In this document: in pieces, positions 56,661 to 64,000 of the stretch | How the letters are laid out: every line of letters begins with the position of its first letter | Numbering within the stretch: the first letter of the stretch is position 1 | NCBI RefSeq assembly: GCF_014645795.1 | Contig: NZ_BMMK01000006.1 | Span: forward strand, 124,001 to 188,000 | Length of the DNA stretch: 64,000 bases | DNA from: Longimycelium tulufanense | Lineage (GTDB): Bacteria; Actinomycetota; Actinomycetes; Mycobacteriales; Pseudonocardiaceae | Direction of reading: 5' to 3' | The notes under the pieces: generated by a model | Database searches by the model: none | Told to the model about the DNA's origin: nothing | What the model saw: the letters and a program-made list of their open reading frames with translations, nothing else | Program-made: the position numbers and the translations under genes

Positions 56661-57827
56661 CTACGGCCGCGGGATGCGGTGCGGTACGAACGCCGCGCCG
56701 TCGTCGGTCACCAGGCCGGTCGTCTCCCGGATGCCGAGCCCCGCGGAACCGTCACCGACGATCCAGGCGCCCAGCACCGGACGCATCCCGTCGAACTCGG
56801 GCAGCGGGTCGAAGAGCTGGTAGACGTAGCCCTCCTCGCCGTACATGCCGCCGGTGGCGTGCTCGTACCCGGGCGCCACGATCTGGATGTTGGCGCCTTC
56901 CCTGCCGAGCTTGGGCTTGCGCACGTACTCGGTGAGCATGCCCGGCTCGTCGAGGTAGGCCGGCAACAGGTTGGGGTGCCCGGGGTACATCTCCCACAGC
57001 ACGGCCAGCAGCGCCTTGTTGGAGAGCATCATCTTCCACAACGGCTCCAGCCACATCGTTCCCGGCAGGGACTCGACGGCGTACTTGCCGAACTCCTCCT
57101 CGACGACCCACTCCCAGGGGTAGAGCTTGAAGATCGTCCGCATCGGCGCCTCGGCGAGGTCGACGAACCGGTGCAGCTGGCTGTCCCAGCCGACCTCCTC
57201 CAGCGCCAGGCCCACCGTGTCCAGGCCGGCTTCGGCCGCCGTCTCCTGCAGGTAGGCCACGGTCAGGTGGTCCTCGCCGGTCTGGTCCCCGGCCGACCAG
57301 GTGAAGTGCACCTCGCCGGAGGGCAGCCGGCCGGCGATCTCGCCCCATTGCTCGACCAGCCGCTCGTGCAGCGAGTTCCACTGGTCGTCACCGTCGTGGG
57401 TGTCGGTCAGCCAGTGCCACTGCACGACCGCGGCCTCCAGCAGCGCGGTCGGGGTGTCGGCGTTGTACTCCAGGAGCTTGGCCGGCCCGCTGCCGTCGTA
57501 GCGCAGGTCGAAGCGGCCGTAGAGGTGCGGGTCGCGACGCCGCCAGGAGTCGGCGATCGCCGGCCACAACCATTCCGGGATGCCGAAGTCGCGGTACCGC
57601 TCGGTTGTGACGATGGTGTCGACCGCCTCCAGGCACATCGAGTGCAGCAACTCGACGTCGGCCTCCATCGAGAGCACCTCGTCCATTTCGAAGACGTAGT
57701 GCACCGACTCGTCCCAGTACGGCCGGTACGAGCCGTCCGCGTGGGTGGACGGGGAGCCGAAGACCAGGCCCTGCTCGGCGACCCGCCGCTCCCAGTCACG
57801 GCGTGGTTCGAGGATCTCGCGCCGCAA
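56661..57827 (-). CDS. glutathionylspermidine-synthase-like ATP-grasp protein (YgiC/YjfC-like)
   Basis: 388 residues of the GSP-synthetase C-terminal family, ATP-grasp ligases that form amide bonds. Visible: GRFDLRYDGSGPAKLLEYNADTPT-type core (N-A-D-T-P-T, about 110-125), AYLQETAAEAGLDT, WKMMLSNKALLAVLWEMYPG and KPKLGREGANIQIV (ATP-binding). The amidase half of true GspA/S is absent, as in YgiC/YjfC, whose substrate is unknown. TTG 57827 is the first start after an in-frame stop 9 bases upstream; the site GGGGCGGAG precedes it. Confidence 0.85.
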   Translation of the reverse strand: MRREILEPRRDWERRVAEQGLVFGSPSTHADGSYRPYWDESVHYVFEMDEVLSMEADVELLHSMCLEAVDTIVTTERYRDFGIPEWLWPAIADSWRRRDPHLYGRFDLRYDGSGPAKLLEYNADTPTALLEAAVVQWHWLTDTHDGDDQWNSLHERLVEQWGEIAGRLPSGEVHFTWSAGDQTGEDHLTVAYLQETAAEAGLDTVGLALEEVGWDSQLHRFVDLAEAPMRTIFKLYPWEWVVEEEFGKYAVESLPGTMWLEPLWKMMLSNKALLAVLWEMYPGHPNLLPAYLDEPGMLTEYVRKPKLGREGANIQIVAPGYEHATGGMYGEEGYVYQLFDPLPEFDGMRPVLGAWIVGDGSAGLGIRETTGLVTDDGAAFVPHRIPRP

Positions 57828-57846
57828 GTCGTCTCAGCTCCGCCCC

Positions 57847-58584
57847 TCAGCTCCCGCTGCTGCCCTTGATGCCGAACCCGCCGCGCTGGATCGTCTTGCC
57901 CGACTGGGTCTTGACCTCGGCGCCCTGTGGTTTCACGGTGGAGCCGCCGCTGATCTTGTCGCCGACGCGGCCGGTCCCGCCGTAGTTGTAGTAGTACTGG
58001 CCACCACCGGGCAGGAAGATGATCCCGCCGCCGACGTGGCCACCGTGGCTGCGGACGTAGGACTCGTCGCAGTACTGGTCGTCGACGACGGTGCCGTCCT
58101 GCTGCACGCAGTGGGCGGTGACCTGCTGGGGTCGGGTGGCGGCGTAGGAGATCGCGATGAGGGCGACCACGCCCACCGTGACGCCGCTGCCGATCAGTAC
58201 CCGGCGGCGGATCTTGGCCCGGTGTTCGGCACGCGCCAGCTCAGCCTGCTGCTGCTCGCGCTCCCGTGCCTCGGCACGCTGGCGGGCCTTCTGCTCGGCC
58301 AGGGTGGGCGGGCGGGGGCGCGTGGTCCCCGGATCCTGGAACTGCACGCTTCCGCGACGCGGTGGGGCCGGTGGGCCGGCCGGTGCGGGTTGCCCGGGGT
58401 CTGCCGGCTGTCCCGCGCCCGGTGGTTGGTCCGCGCCGGGGGTACCGCCGGGCCACGGTGTCTGGCCGGGGCCGGGCGGTTGCGCACCACCGGCCGGCGT
58501 CGGTTGCCCGAACGGGCGACCATCTGGCCCGCTGTCGGGTGGTTCCGGCCCCTGCCCGGGCCCGCTCCTGTCATGGTCAGTCAT
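57847..58584 (-). CDS. membrane-anchored YgiB/DUF1190-like protein
   Basis: 245 residues. A Pro/Gly-rich N-terminus (about 1-90), a charged helix (AEQKARQRAEAREREQQQAE), one transmembrane segment (RRRVLIGSGVTVGVVALIAI, about 135-155), then an outside Cys-containing domain (HCVQQDGTVVDDQYC) ending in Gly/Tyr/Ser-rich GGGQYYYNYGG and RGGFGIKGSSGS. The closing RGGFG and the Gly-Tyr run resemble YgiB/YjfM (DUF1190). ATG 58584 has GGGGAG upstream. Upstream member of the GSP-like/DUF350 trio; function unknown. Confidence 0.7.
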   Translation of the reverse strand: MTDHDRSGPGQGPEPPDSGPDGRPFGQPTPAGGAQPPGPGQTPWPGGTPGADQPPGAGQPADPGQPAPAGPPAPPRRGSVQFQDPGTTRPRPPTLAEQKARQRAEAREREQQQAELARAEHRAKIRRRVLIGSGVTVGVVALIAISYAATRPQQVTAHCVQQDGTVVDDQYCDESYVRSHGGHVGGGIIFLPGGGQYYYNYGGTGRVGDKISGGSTVKPQGAEVKTQSGKTIQRGGFGIKGSSGS

Positions 58585-58654
58585 CAGCCACTCCCCGGGC
58601 CGCACCGTACCCATGTCCTCGGTCGGGCGGGGGCACGCCCACAAAAAGCAACGC

Positions 58655-59803
58655 ATGTCACCCGAACAGCCGCCGGGTACACCCCCACCCGGCATGATGG
58701 AGGAGATGGGCTCGCGCGGTGAAGCACTGTTGGGCAACGGACGCACTGCGAGCACCCGGCTGGTCATGCTCGGGGGGTTCGCCGGTGCGATCCTCGCCAT
58801 CACCATCAGCACCGTCCTGTCCTGGGACGTGATCGGCAGTGGTGGCGCGGCGCAGCGTGCGCGGGCGGCCGAGGCATCGGCGCGGGCGGAGGCGTTCTCC
58901 GCGCCGGCGGGGGCGTGCCTGAACTGGACCCGGGACGACAAGTCCGATATCCGGCAGGTGCCGTGCACCGAGAAGCACCTGTTCGAGCTCATCGGGAACG
59001 TGGACGTCGCGGGCGTGTTCGGTAAGGACGCCCCGTTCCCGAAGACCGACCAGTGGTTGCAGCTCCAGCAGGAGCGGTGCGCGCCGGTCGCCAACCAGTA
59101 CCTGTCCGGGAAGTTCGACCCGCAGGGGCGGTTCAAGCTCAGCGTGCTGCTCCCTACCCAGGAGGAGTGGCGGAACGGGGACCGGCAGATGCGGTGCGGC
59201 CTGCAGGTGCCGTTGCCGTCGGGCGCGGTCTACCCGGTGATCGGGGCGGTGTCGACGCAGGACCAGTCCGACGTGCACGAGGCGGGGATCTGCCTCGGGA
59301 TCAGCGGCAAGAGCGTGTACGACCCGGTGTCCTGCGACAAGCCGCACTCGTTCGAGATCATCGGCGTGGTGGACCTCGGCGCACAGTTCCACGAGGGCTT
59401 CCCGGAGCAGAAGAAGCAGGACGAGGCGCTGCTGAACGCGTGTACTGCGATGGCCAAGCAGTACGCGCCCGGGCAGGACATCGGGAAGAAGGGTCTCACC
59501 ATCGCCTGGGACAACCGCAGCCAGGAGAGCTGGAACGCCGGATCGTTCCGGGTGAACTGCAAGCTGGGGGCACCGCTGCCGGACGGGAGCGGGCTGGCAC
59601 CGGTGACCGGGAGCGTGCGTGGTGAGGTCACGGTGGGCAAGGAGCCGGCGCCGGCGGTGACCAGCACGCCGTGGCCGGGGACGCCGGCGACGCCGGTGCA
59701 GCCGCCGGCCGCGGTGCCGCACCCGTCGGAGCGGCCACCGGCACACCCGCCGCACGGGCCGGCGCCCAGCTCGGAGGCGGCCGGTTCCGGGTCCGGGGGC
59801 TGA
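58655..59803 (+). CDS. Septum_form-domain membrane protein
   Basis: About 382 residues. One N-terminal transmembrane segment (LVMLGGFAGAILAITISTVL, about 36-56), then two tandem Septum_form-type domains outside: GACLNWTRDDKSDIRQVPC (with EKHLFELIG) and AGICLGISGKSVYDPVSCDK (with PHSFEIIG), each with a Cys pair, and a Pro-rich C-terminal tail. Septum_form proteins are actinobacterial and only loosely tied to septation. The start is uncertain: ATG 58655, or 58694/58706. The next gene begins 3 bases after the stop. Confidence 0.8.
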   Translation: MSPEQPPGTPPPGMMEEMGSRGEALLGNGRTASTRLVMLGGFAGAILAITISTVLSWDVIGSGGAAQRARAAEASARAEAFSAPAGACLNWTRDDKSDIRQVPCTEKHLFELIGNVDVAGVFGKDAPFPKTDQWLQLQQERCAPVANQYLSGKFDPQGRFKLSVLLPTQEEWRNGDRQMRCGLQVPLPSGAVYPVIGAVSTQDQSDVHEAGICLGISGKSVYDPVSCDKPHSFEIIGVVDLGAQFHEGFPEQKKQDEALLNACTAMAKQYAPGQDIGKKGLTIAWDNRSQESWNAGSFRVNCKLGAPLPDGSGLAPVTGSVRGEVTVGKEPAPAVTSTPWPGTPATPVQPPAAVPHPSERPPAHPPHGPAPSSEAAGSGSGG

Positions 59804-59805
59804 TC

Positions 59806-60132
59806 GTGGTCGAGATGTCCCGGGACCGGTTCGAGGAACTGGTGTCAGAGGCGTTGGACCTGGTGCCGCCGGAGCTGGCCACGGCGATGCAGAACGTGGT
59901 GGTGCTGGTGGAGGACCGGCACGAGAGCGACCCGGATCTGCTCGGGCTGTACGAGGGGATCGCCCTCACCGAGCGCGGGACGTACTACGCCGGGGTGCTT
60001 CCGGACCGGATCTTCATCTTCCGGGAGCCGATCCTGGCCATCTGTGGGGACGAGGACGAGGTGGTGGACGAGGTCGTGACGACCGTGGTTCAGCTTGTTC
60101 CGTCGTACACCACGCTGGCGGACGTAGCTTAG
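59806..60132 (+). pseudogene. zincin-like metallopeptidase gene with its HExxH end lost
   Basis: 108 residues. It matches the actinobacterial 'metallopeptidase family' from SRDRFEELVSEALDLVPPEL through ESDPDLLGLYEGIALTERGT, then DEVVDEVVTTVV, but where the zinc motif H-E-x-x-H should follow it reads QLVPSYTTLADVA-stop. The catalytic C-terminus is therefore absent. An intact relative with HEVGHHFGISD lies immediately downstream in inverse orientation (60153-60497), about three quarters identical over the shared part. It follows the Septum_form gene, the gene's normal position in related genomes as far as I recall. GTG 59806 or ATG 59815 as start. Probably inactive. Confidence 0.75.
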
Positions 60133-60152
60133 CGAACGCCAGCACCCGTGAG

Positions 60153-60497
60153 CTAGCCCCACCCAAGTTCATGAAGTCGCTGGTCAGAGATGCCGAAGTG
60201 ATGCCCGACCTCATGAACCACTGTGGTCGCTACTTCGTCCACCACCTCGTCCCGGGTGCTGCACATGCGCAGCGTTGGACCCATGTAGATGGTGATGCGG
60301 TCCGGCAGCACCCCGGCGTAGTACGTGCCCCGCTCCGTCAGCGCCACGCCCTCGTAGAGCCCGAGGAGGTCCGGGTCTGACTCTGGTTCGTCCTCGACCA
60401 GCACCACGACGTTGCTCATGAGCCCCGCCAGTTCTGGTGGGATCAGATCAAGCGCCTCGGCTACTAGGTCTTCGAAGTCTGCTCGGGGCATGTCCAC
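60153..60497 (-). CDS. zincin-like metallopeptidase-family protein
   Basis: 114 residues. RADFEDLVAEALDLIPPELA, then DLLGLYEGVALTERGTYYAG and TTVVHEVGHHFGISDQRLHE: HExxH zinc motif with a third ligand candidate (Asp/His) shortly after, the usual minimal zincin of this actinobacterial family. No known substrate. Start GTG 60497, or ATG 60491. Convergent with the truncated copy; codon use and placement suggest it came in with the accessory DNA to the right. Confidence 0.85.
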   Translation of the reverse strand: MDMPRADFEDLVAEALDLIPPELAGLMSNVVVLVEDEPESDPDLLGLYEGVALTERGTYYAGVLPDRITIYMGPTLRMCSTRDEVVDEVATTVVHEVGHHFGISDQRLHELGWG

Positions 60498-61129
60498 GCG
60501 GTCATTCTGACTTCATCCGTCGTGGGGGAGGCTTGCCGCCGGGCCCGCTTCCTGCGCTCGATTAGGGCTCTGAGCGCGTCGGGCTCCCAGGATTTCGCCG
60601 GACAGCTAGATGACAGCCTAGCGATCAACAGACTCACAGGTGTGGATAACTTGTGAGCAACTAGCACCCAAATAGGTGACACCAGGGATCGTCGCGGGTT
60701 GCTAGCCGATGGACCTTCTCAGCCGCGTCGAGCGCAATCCGCCGGACATCCGGGAGGGGGCCGCACCTGCGGCCCGGTGATGCGCCATGCTGTCTTGAGT
60801 ATCGCACGACGTGGGGGCCAGCGTGGTCACGATCAGGGCGGGGCGGCCGGGCCCTCGTGAGGGGTATTGCTGGTGTGTGGCGACGCCCGTGCACGTTCGC
60901 CTTGCTCTCCGGACACAGGCGTTGACCCCGTGGGCGTATCGCCGCGGCCACCAAGCGGGCTGGTACCACGAGCAGGGGCGCTGTCCGGCCGGTGGGCGGA
61001 AGGTGTGTTCTCCCTTTGCGACGAGTTGGGAAGAATCCGCCCCACAGTGACCAGCAACGAGAGGGGATAGCCGTAGCGCCGCCCCTCCCGCTGCTGAGGT
61101 GCTGTCAGCTCGGCCCCATGTAGCCTGGC
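60498..61129. other. 632-base intergenic stretch of accessory DNA
   Basis: No recognisable gene; several short open frames with unrelated composition. A perfect DnaA-box-like TGTGGATAA (60641-60649) is present as a single copy. GC drops in places compared with the core region to the left. Confidence 0.45.
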
Positions 61130-61522
61130 CTACTCGTCGTCCTGGCCTGTCGACTGCGGCCCGCCGGGCCAGCCACCATCCTGGTGGACGCGGGCCAGCT
61201 CGTCAGCCAAGGTGCTGCGTCGGTGGTGGGCCGCGTCGGCGTTCGGCAGCCACAGCGCGTCGGCGATGCGCTGCCATGACCAGCCGTGCCGCCGTGCCTG
61301 GTCGATGAATGCTGCCTCAGACTGGGCCAGCACCCTGCGGTGGCGCGCCAACTCCTGGTACCAGGCGGTTAGAACGTCGTCGGTGAGGTCGGGTGCTGGG
61401 GCTCGGTTCGAGGCGATGATGAGTCCGGTCAGCTGGTCGAGGTCAAGGAGCAGGTGTCGGTCCTGGTCGAACTGGTGACCGTGGAACCACTGGTCGATAG
61501 CGGGGTTGCGGTTGTGTGCCAC
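61130..61522 (-). CDS. hypothetical protein, possible HTH-containing
   Basis: 130 residues. No signal peptide. The central part FIDQARRHGWSWQRIADALWLPN looks like a helix-turn-helix or sigma-like recognition segment, as seen in short accessory-region proteins of actinomycetes (pattern A..HG.SW..IA.AL). The GTG at 61522 is the first start of the frame. Function unknown; DNA binding is only an inference from that segment. Confidence 0.6.
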   Translation of the reverse strand: MAHNRNPAIDQWFHGHQFDQDRHLLLDLDQLTGLIIASNRAPAPDLTDDVLTAWYQELARHRRVLAQSEAAFIDQARRHGWSWQRIADALWLPNADAAHHRRSTLADELARVHQDGGWPGGPQSTGQDDE

Positions 61523-61648
61523 ACGTCCACTTTCGGAGTGTCGGGGGCGGCGCGCAAGAGGGCTTTGTGGTCGCCGGATGTTCTCGCCCGCCGCCCCTCA
61601 TACACCGTGTCTGTTTAGGGCAGGTCGGGGTTGTGACTCACGCCGTTC

Positions 61649-61990
61649 CTACCTTATGTGTCCGATCCACAATTCAGCTCCCCCTGATCCGTGATCCCAG
61701 CACCAGGTCGGGAAGCCGCGGAACGCGAAGACGATTGCATCGTCCTTGCACCGTTGGCACGGCGGATTGAGCCAGTTATCTTGCCAGTAGTAGTGCTTAA
61801 CGAAAATGTTGACGTTGTCCGGTGGGGCGCCGCCGCCGTCGCACTGTGACGGAGCCTCCGTGATCTCGTGTGCCACCCCCGTAGGGGCAGGACCTGACTC
61901 GCTCGCCTGAGCCGCCGTCACCGTTGCCAACGGAGCTAAACCGGCAATCGCCACGGCGGCAGTCAGCACGCGTAAGCGTCCTGCTCTCAA
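61649..61990 (-). CDS. small secreted cysteine-containing protein, unknown
   Basis: 113 residues. TTG 61990 has GGGAGGAT six bases upstream, which fixes the start. Signal peptide LRAGRLRVLTAAVAIAGLAP, cleavage after AQA. The mature part holds several cysteines (SQCDGG, PPCQRCKDD, TWCWDH) and aromatic residues, likely disulfide-bonded. It has the look of short secreted proteins from Streptomyces-like accessory regions; no family is recognised. Confidence 0.65.
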   Translation of the reverse strand: MRAGRLRVLTAAVAIAGLAPLATVTAAQASESGPAPTGVAHEITEAPSQCDGGGAPPDNVNIFVKHYYWQDNWLNPPCQRCKDDAIVFAFRGFPTWCWDHGSGGAELWIGHIR

Positions 61991-62182
61991 TTTTGATCCT
62001 CCCTCTCTCCATGGACGGCCGACCCCCTCTTTTCGTCGGCCGTGGAGGATCATGCAGGGCGGACATCCCGGCCGGTACCACCGCATGGATTCGCCTACTC
62101 GGCCCACTCGAGATACTCCGTTACATGGCTAGCCTGTTAAAGATATCCGCTGCCACCCCGCCACGTGCGGTTGCGAGCTATC

Positions 62183-62530
62183 TCAGGGCGCCCGGAATTC
62201 CTGTGGTGCGGCACGTGTGGCGTGGAAAGTCGCCACCAACGCGGCGCGAATACCAGCGTCACATGGTCGAAGCGGGGCGCCCTCGGCCACCAAGTCGACC
62301 ACGGCCGCGAGTGCCTCATCGTGATGGTTCCACAACCCCGGCGGCGCGTCGTGGGCCGCGAGACACTTCCGCGCCGTGTGGAGGAACGCGATCAGCGCCG
62401 TGCCGTCTCCGGATAGCACCGCACGCGCCAACTCCACCAGCCCGGCGAGTTCCCGGGGCCGCTTGTGCTCGCCCGCGAACTGGAGGACGACGGCCAGGTA
62501 GCGGCCGAGCACCACGCCGGGGCGATCCAT
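62183..62530 (-). CDS. hypothetical helical protein
   Basis: 115 residues from ATG 62530 (MDRPGVVLGRYLAVVLQFAG); the frame is open to 62602, which would add 24 residues. Predicted helices RELAGLVELARAVLSGDGTA, FLHTARKCLAAHD, HDEALAAVVDLVAEGAPL. No membrane segment, no motif I recognise. Divergent from the Lsr2 gene. Weak ribosome site. Confidence 0.5.
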   Translation of the reverse strand: MDRPGVVLGRYLAVVLQFAGEHKRPRELAGLVELARAVLSGDGTALIAFLHTARKCLAAHDAPPGLWNHHDEALAAVVDLVAEGAPLRPCDAGIRAALVATFHATRAAPQEFRAP

Positions 62531-62647
62531 GGCCGGCACTGTAGCCAGCCGCAGTGACAATTGCCGGGAAGTCACCGGTTCGGCGTCACCAGGAACGACC
62601 ACGGGCCGGCGGGCCGAAACTTTCGGTTGGACGCTGCGGCTAATCTT

Positions 62648-62759
62648 GTCGACGTGGCACGTCTCCCCGTCGTGCCACGTCGACCGACCCCGGCATGTCC
62701 CCTCTCCTCAAGATATGCCGGGGCCGGTCCCCTCAGACCTGCCCCGTTGGGGACGGGGC
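62648..62759 (+). ncRNA. structured leader or small RNA upstream of lsr2-like gene
   Basis: Three hairpins in a row: GTCGACGTGGCAC (62648-62660) with GTGCCACGTCGAC (62672-62684), 13 bp perfect; GACCGACCCCGGCAT (62682-62696) with ATGCCGGGGCCGGTC (62715-62729), one mismatch; GCCCCGT (62741-62747) with ACGGGGC (62753-62759), followed by TCCTGTTTGTT. The first two share bases 62682-62684, so their bases cannot all pair at once. A TAATCT that could serve as -10 lies at 62641-62646. It lies between divergent genes, so simple terminators are not expected. Confidence 0.55.
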
Positions 62760-62797
62760 TCCTGTTTGTTAAGACGACACAGAACGGTAGAGCACGC

Positions 62798-63247
62798 ATG
62801 GCGCAGAAAGTCACCGTCCAGCTCATTGACGACATGGACGGCGGGACCGCCGCCGAAACCATCACGTTCGCGCTGGACGGCGTGACCTACGAAATCGACC
62901 TGTCCGAGGCCAACGCTGGCAAACTCCGCGATGCCTTCGCCACGTTCGTGGGCGCCGCACGACGGGCCGGGACAGCCTCCAGCGGGATCGGTCGCCGTCG
63001 GCCGGCACCCACAACCACCGCCCCGGCACGACGGGAAAAACTCCAGGCCATCCGGGAATGGGCACGTGCCAACGGACACACAGTGTCCGACCGGGGCCGC
63101 ATCTCCGCCGAGATCATGAACGCCTACCGCAACCACAACCAGGTCACGGCCCCGCCCGCCAACGCCCACGCGGACACCCCATCGGCTCAGGTCCCGACCA
63201 TGGCGTTCAGCTCCGAAGGCAACATCTCCGCACCCGTCCACGCCTGA
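62798..63247 (+). CDS. Lsr2-family nucleoid-associated protein
   Basis: 149 residues. N-terminal oligomerisation domain: AQKVTVQLIDDMDGGTAAET, then ITFALDGVTYEIDLSEANAG; a linker; and the C-terminal DNA-binding domain with LQAIREWARANGHTVSDRGR, where the R-G-R of the AT-rich minor-groove hook follows the helix. Lsr2 silences AT-rich foreign DNA in Actinobacteria; extra copies often travel on mobile elements. ATG 62798 fits the family start. The C-terminus is longer than core Lsr2 by a Pro/Ala-rich tail. Ends in a hairpin. Confidence 0.93.
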   Translation: MAQKVTVQLIDDMDGGTAAETITFALDGVTYEIDLSEANAGKLRDAFATFVGAARRAGTASSGIGRRRPAPTTTAPARREKLQAIREWARANGHTVSDRGRISAEIMNAYRNHNQVTAPPANAHADTPSAQVPTMAFSSEGNISAPVHA

Positions 63248-63261
63248 CGCCGACAACGCAG

Positions 63262-63300
63262 GGTGCCCCGGCAGCCTTACACACGGGCCGCCGGGGCGCC
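63262..63300 (+). terminator. terminator after the lsr2-like gene
   Basis: GGTGCCCCGGC (63262-63272) pairs with GCCGGGGCGCC (63290-63300), with one G-T pair, 15 bases after the stop codon. Confidence 0.75.
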
Positions 63301-63433
63301 GTCCGGCTCGTCGCGGGGTTCCTGGTCGTTCTTCTCTAGTTCTGGGGCACTCTGTTTTCCCATGCGCGAACCGTATCGCTGGATGACGTGAGGTAGAACC
63401 ACTATCGGGGTCCTCCCCGTCGGTTCACCCCCA

Positions 63434-64000
63434 CTATCCCGTCGGGGTGAGCATGTCCCGCAATCGACGCAGGATGGCCTGCCCCTCCATAGCCACGTAA
63501 TCGAGCCTGGCGGTTTCTGCGGCCCGGATGGCCCGCTGAACCTGATGGGGCAACCTGTGGGACTCTGCTGCTTTCAGGGCCACCCGCAGCGCTTCGGTTG
63601 CCCCATCCCTCTCACCAGCAGCCAACAACACTTCTCCGGCGGTGACTCGCTCAATGACGTGCCACTGCGGTGCGAGGGGAAGCGCGTTCACTGGGTCCGC
63701 GTTGAGTAGTCGGGCGGCTTCGGCTGCGCGGGCTGTGGAGATCAGTCCGCGCAGGTGGATCTCATGGAAGGTGAACGGGTTGAACAGCATTTCGCGCCCG
63801 TCGTGGTGGTCGAGTACGTTTCGGTAAGCGCTGACGGCCTGATCAAAAAGCGTGGGGTCGCCGAGTTCCCCAGCGGCTCGGGAGAGGAGCGCGAGAGCCG
63901 CCCCGCGTCCCTCGTTGTCCTCGGATACCTGGAGCGCACGTTGGAGCCTCAGCACGGCCGCACCGGTGTGTTCCGCCTTGCGCAGCTCGTTGCCGTGCAT
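63434..64000 (-). CDS. TPR-repeat regulator, C-terminal part (5' end beyond window)
   Basis: 189 codons visible, and the frame continues past the right edge. Helical TPR-like pairs: VLRLQRALQVSEDNEGRGAA, TLFDQAVSAYRNVLDHHDG, HEIHLRGLISTARAAEAARL and HVIERVTAGEVLLAAGERDG. This resembles the TPR half of actinomycete regulators that have an N-terminal XRE HTH, frequent in accessory regions. The N-terminal domain would lie beyond 64000, so a regulatory role is not proven here. Confidence 0.65.
   Translation of the reverse strand: MHGNELRKAEHTGAAVLRLQRALQVSEDNEGRGAALALLSRAAGELGDPTLFDQAVSAYRNVLDHHDGREMLFNPFTFHEIHLRGLISTARAAEAARLLNADPVNALPLAPQWHVIERVTAGEVLLAAGERDGATEALRVALKAAESHRLPHQVQRAIRAAETARLDYVAMEGQAILRRLRDMLTPTG

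Noticed and set aside
60661-60969. Minus-strand frame ending ...ALDAAEKVHRLATRDDPWCHLFGC
   Set aside because: The end looks protein-like, but the start region is arbitrary, there is no ribosome site and no match to a family I know.

Overview
High-GC actinobacterial chromosome, most likely from the Pseudonocardiaceae (Amycolatopsis/Saccharopolyspora type). The window carries a galactan pathway typical of arabinogalactan-walled actinobacteria (glf plus a GlfT2-type galactofuranosyltransferase). It also has an F420/LLM oxidoreductase, a DUF2795 protein, a Septum_form protein and an Lsr2 protein, many GTGA/ATGA start-stop overlaps, and many GTG/TTG starts. No rRNA, tRNA, CRISPR array, transposase or integrase was recognised.

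Layout. 1-13.6 kb: the end of an acyl-CoA dehydrogenase gene, a VanW-family wall protein, a stand-alone GroES-like protein, a thioredoxin/NHL protein and a decayed partial copy of it about 2 kb away, two secreted S1-type proteases, a GNAT acetyltransferase, an alpha/beta hydrolase and a PAP2 phosphatase. 14.5-25 kb: a SIMPL protein, a small unknown protein, then a translationally coupled minus-strand envelope operon (DUF6541-like membrane protein, GtrB-like GT2, GtrA, YfhO-like membrane protein, Glf, GlfT2). 25-28.3 kb: a PIG-L deacetylase lipoprotein and a catalase-fold 'phosphodiesterase'-type protein. 28.6-40.7 kb: a glycan cluster with two DegT aminotransferases, a sugar epimerase, two left-handed-helix acyltransferases, a GT4, an ATP-grasp ligase, a HAD phosphatase, a WbmS-like deacetylase, a Gfo/Idh dehydrogenase and an LPG-synthase-TM-type membrane protein. 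This looks like a pathway for a substituted amino-sugar glycan.

40.8-52.2 kb: a PGRP amidase, an HhH endonuclease-like protein, a second alpha/beta hydrolase, an LLM oxidoreductase, a Cof phosphatase, a secreted unknown, DUF2795, PrfC, and a MerR - SulP - ADP-ribosylglycohydrolase stretch carrying three related operator-like sites. 52.2-56 kb: a TetR/MFS efflux pair with a compound palindromic operator, a broken small membrane-protein gene, and serS. 56-60 kb: a DUF350 / glutathionylspermidine-synthase-like / YgiB-like trio reminiscent of E. coli yjfL-yjfC-yjfM, a Septum_form protein and a zincin-like metallopeptidase gene that has lost its HExxH end. From about 60.1 kb to the right edge the gene content is accessory: an inverted, intact copy of the metallopeptidase, short unknowns, an Lsr2 homologue with a heavily structured leader, and a TPR-type regulator running off the edge.

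A short dispersed repeat of about 63-70 bp occurs four times (two tandem copies near 4 kb, one inverted at 29.9 kb, one at 49.4 kb) and supplies the stop codon of one gene. Functions come from reading the translations and from family knowledge; no database search was run.
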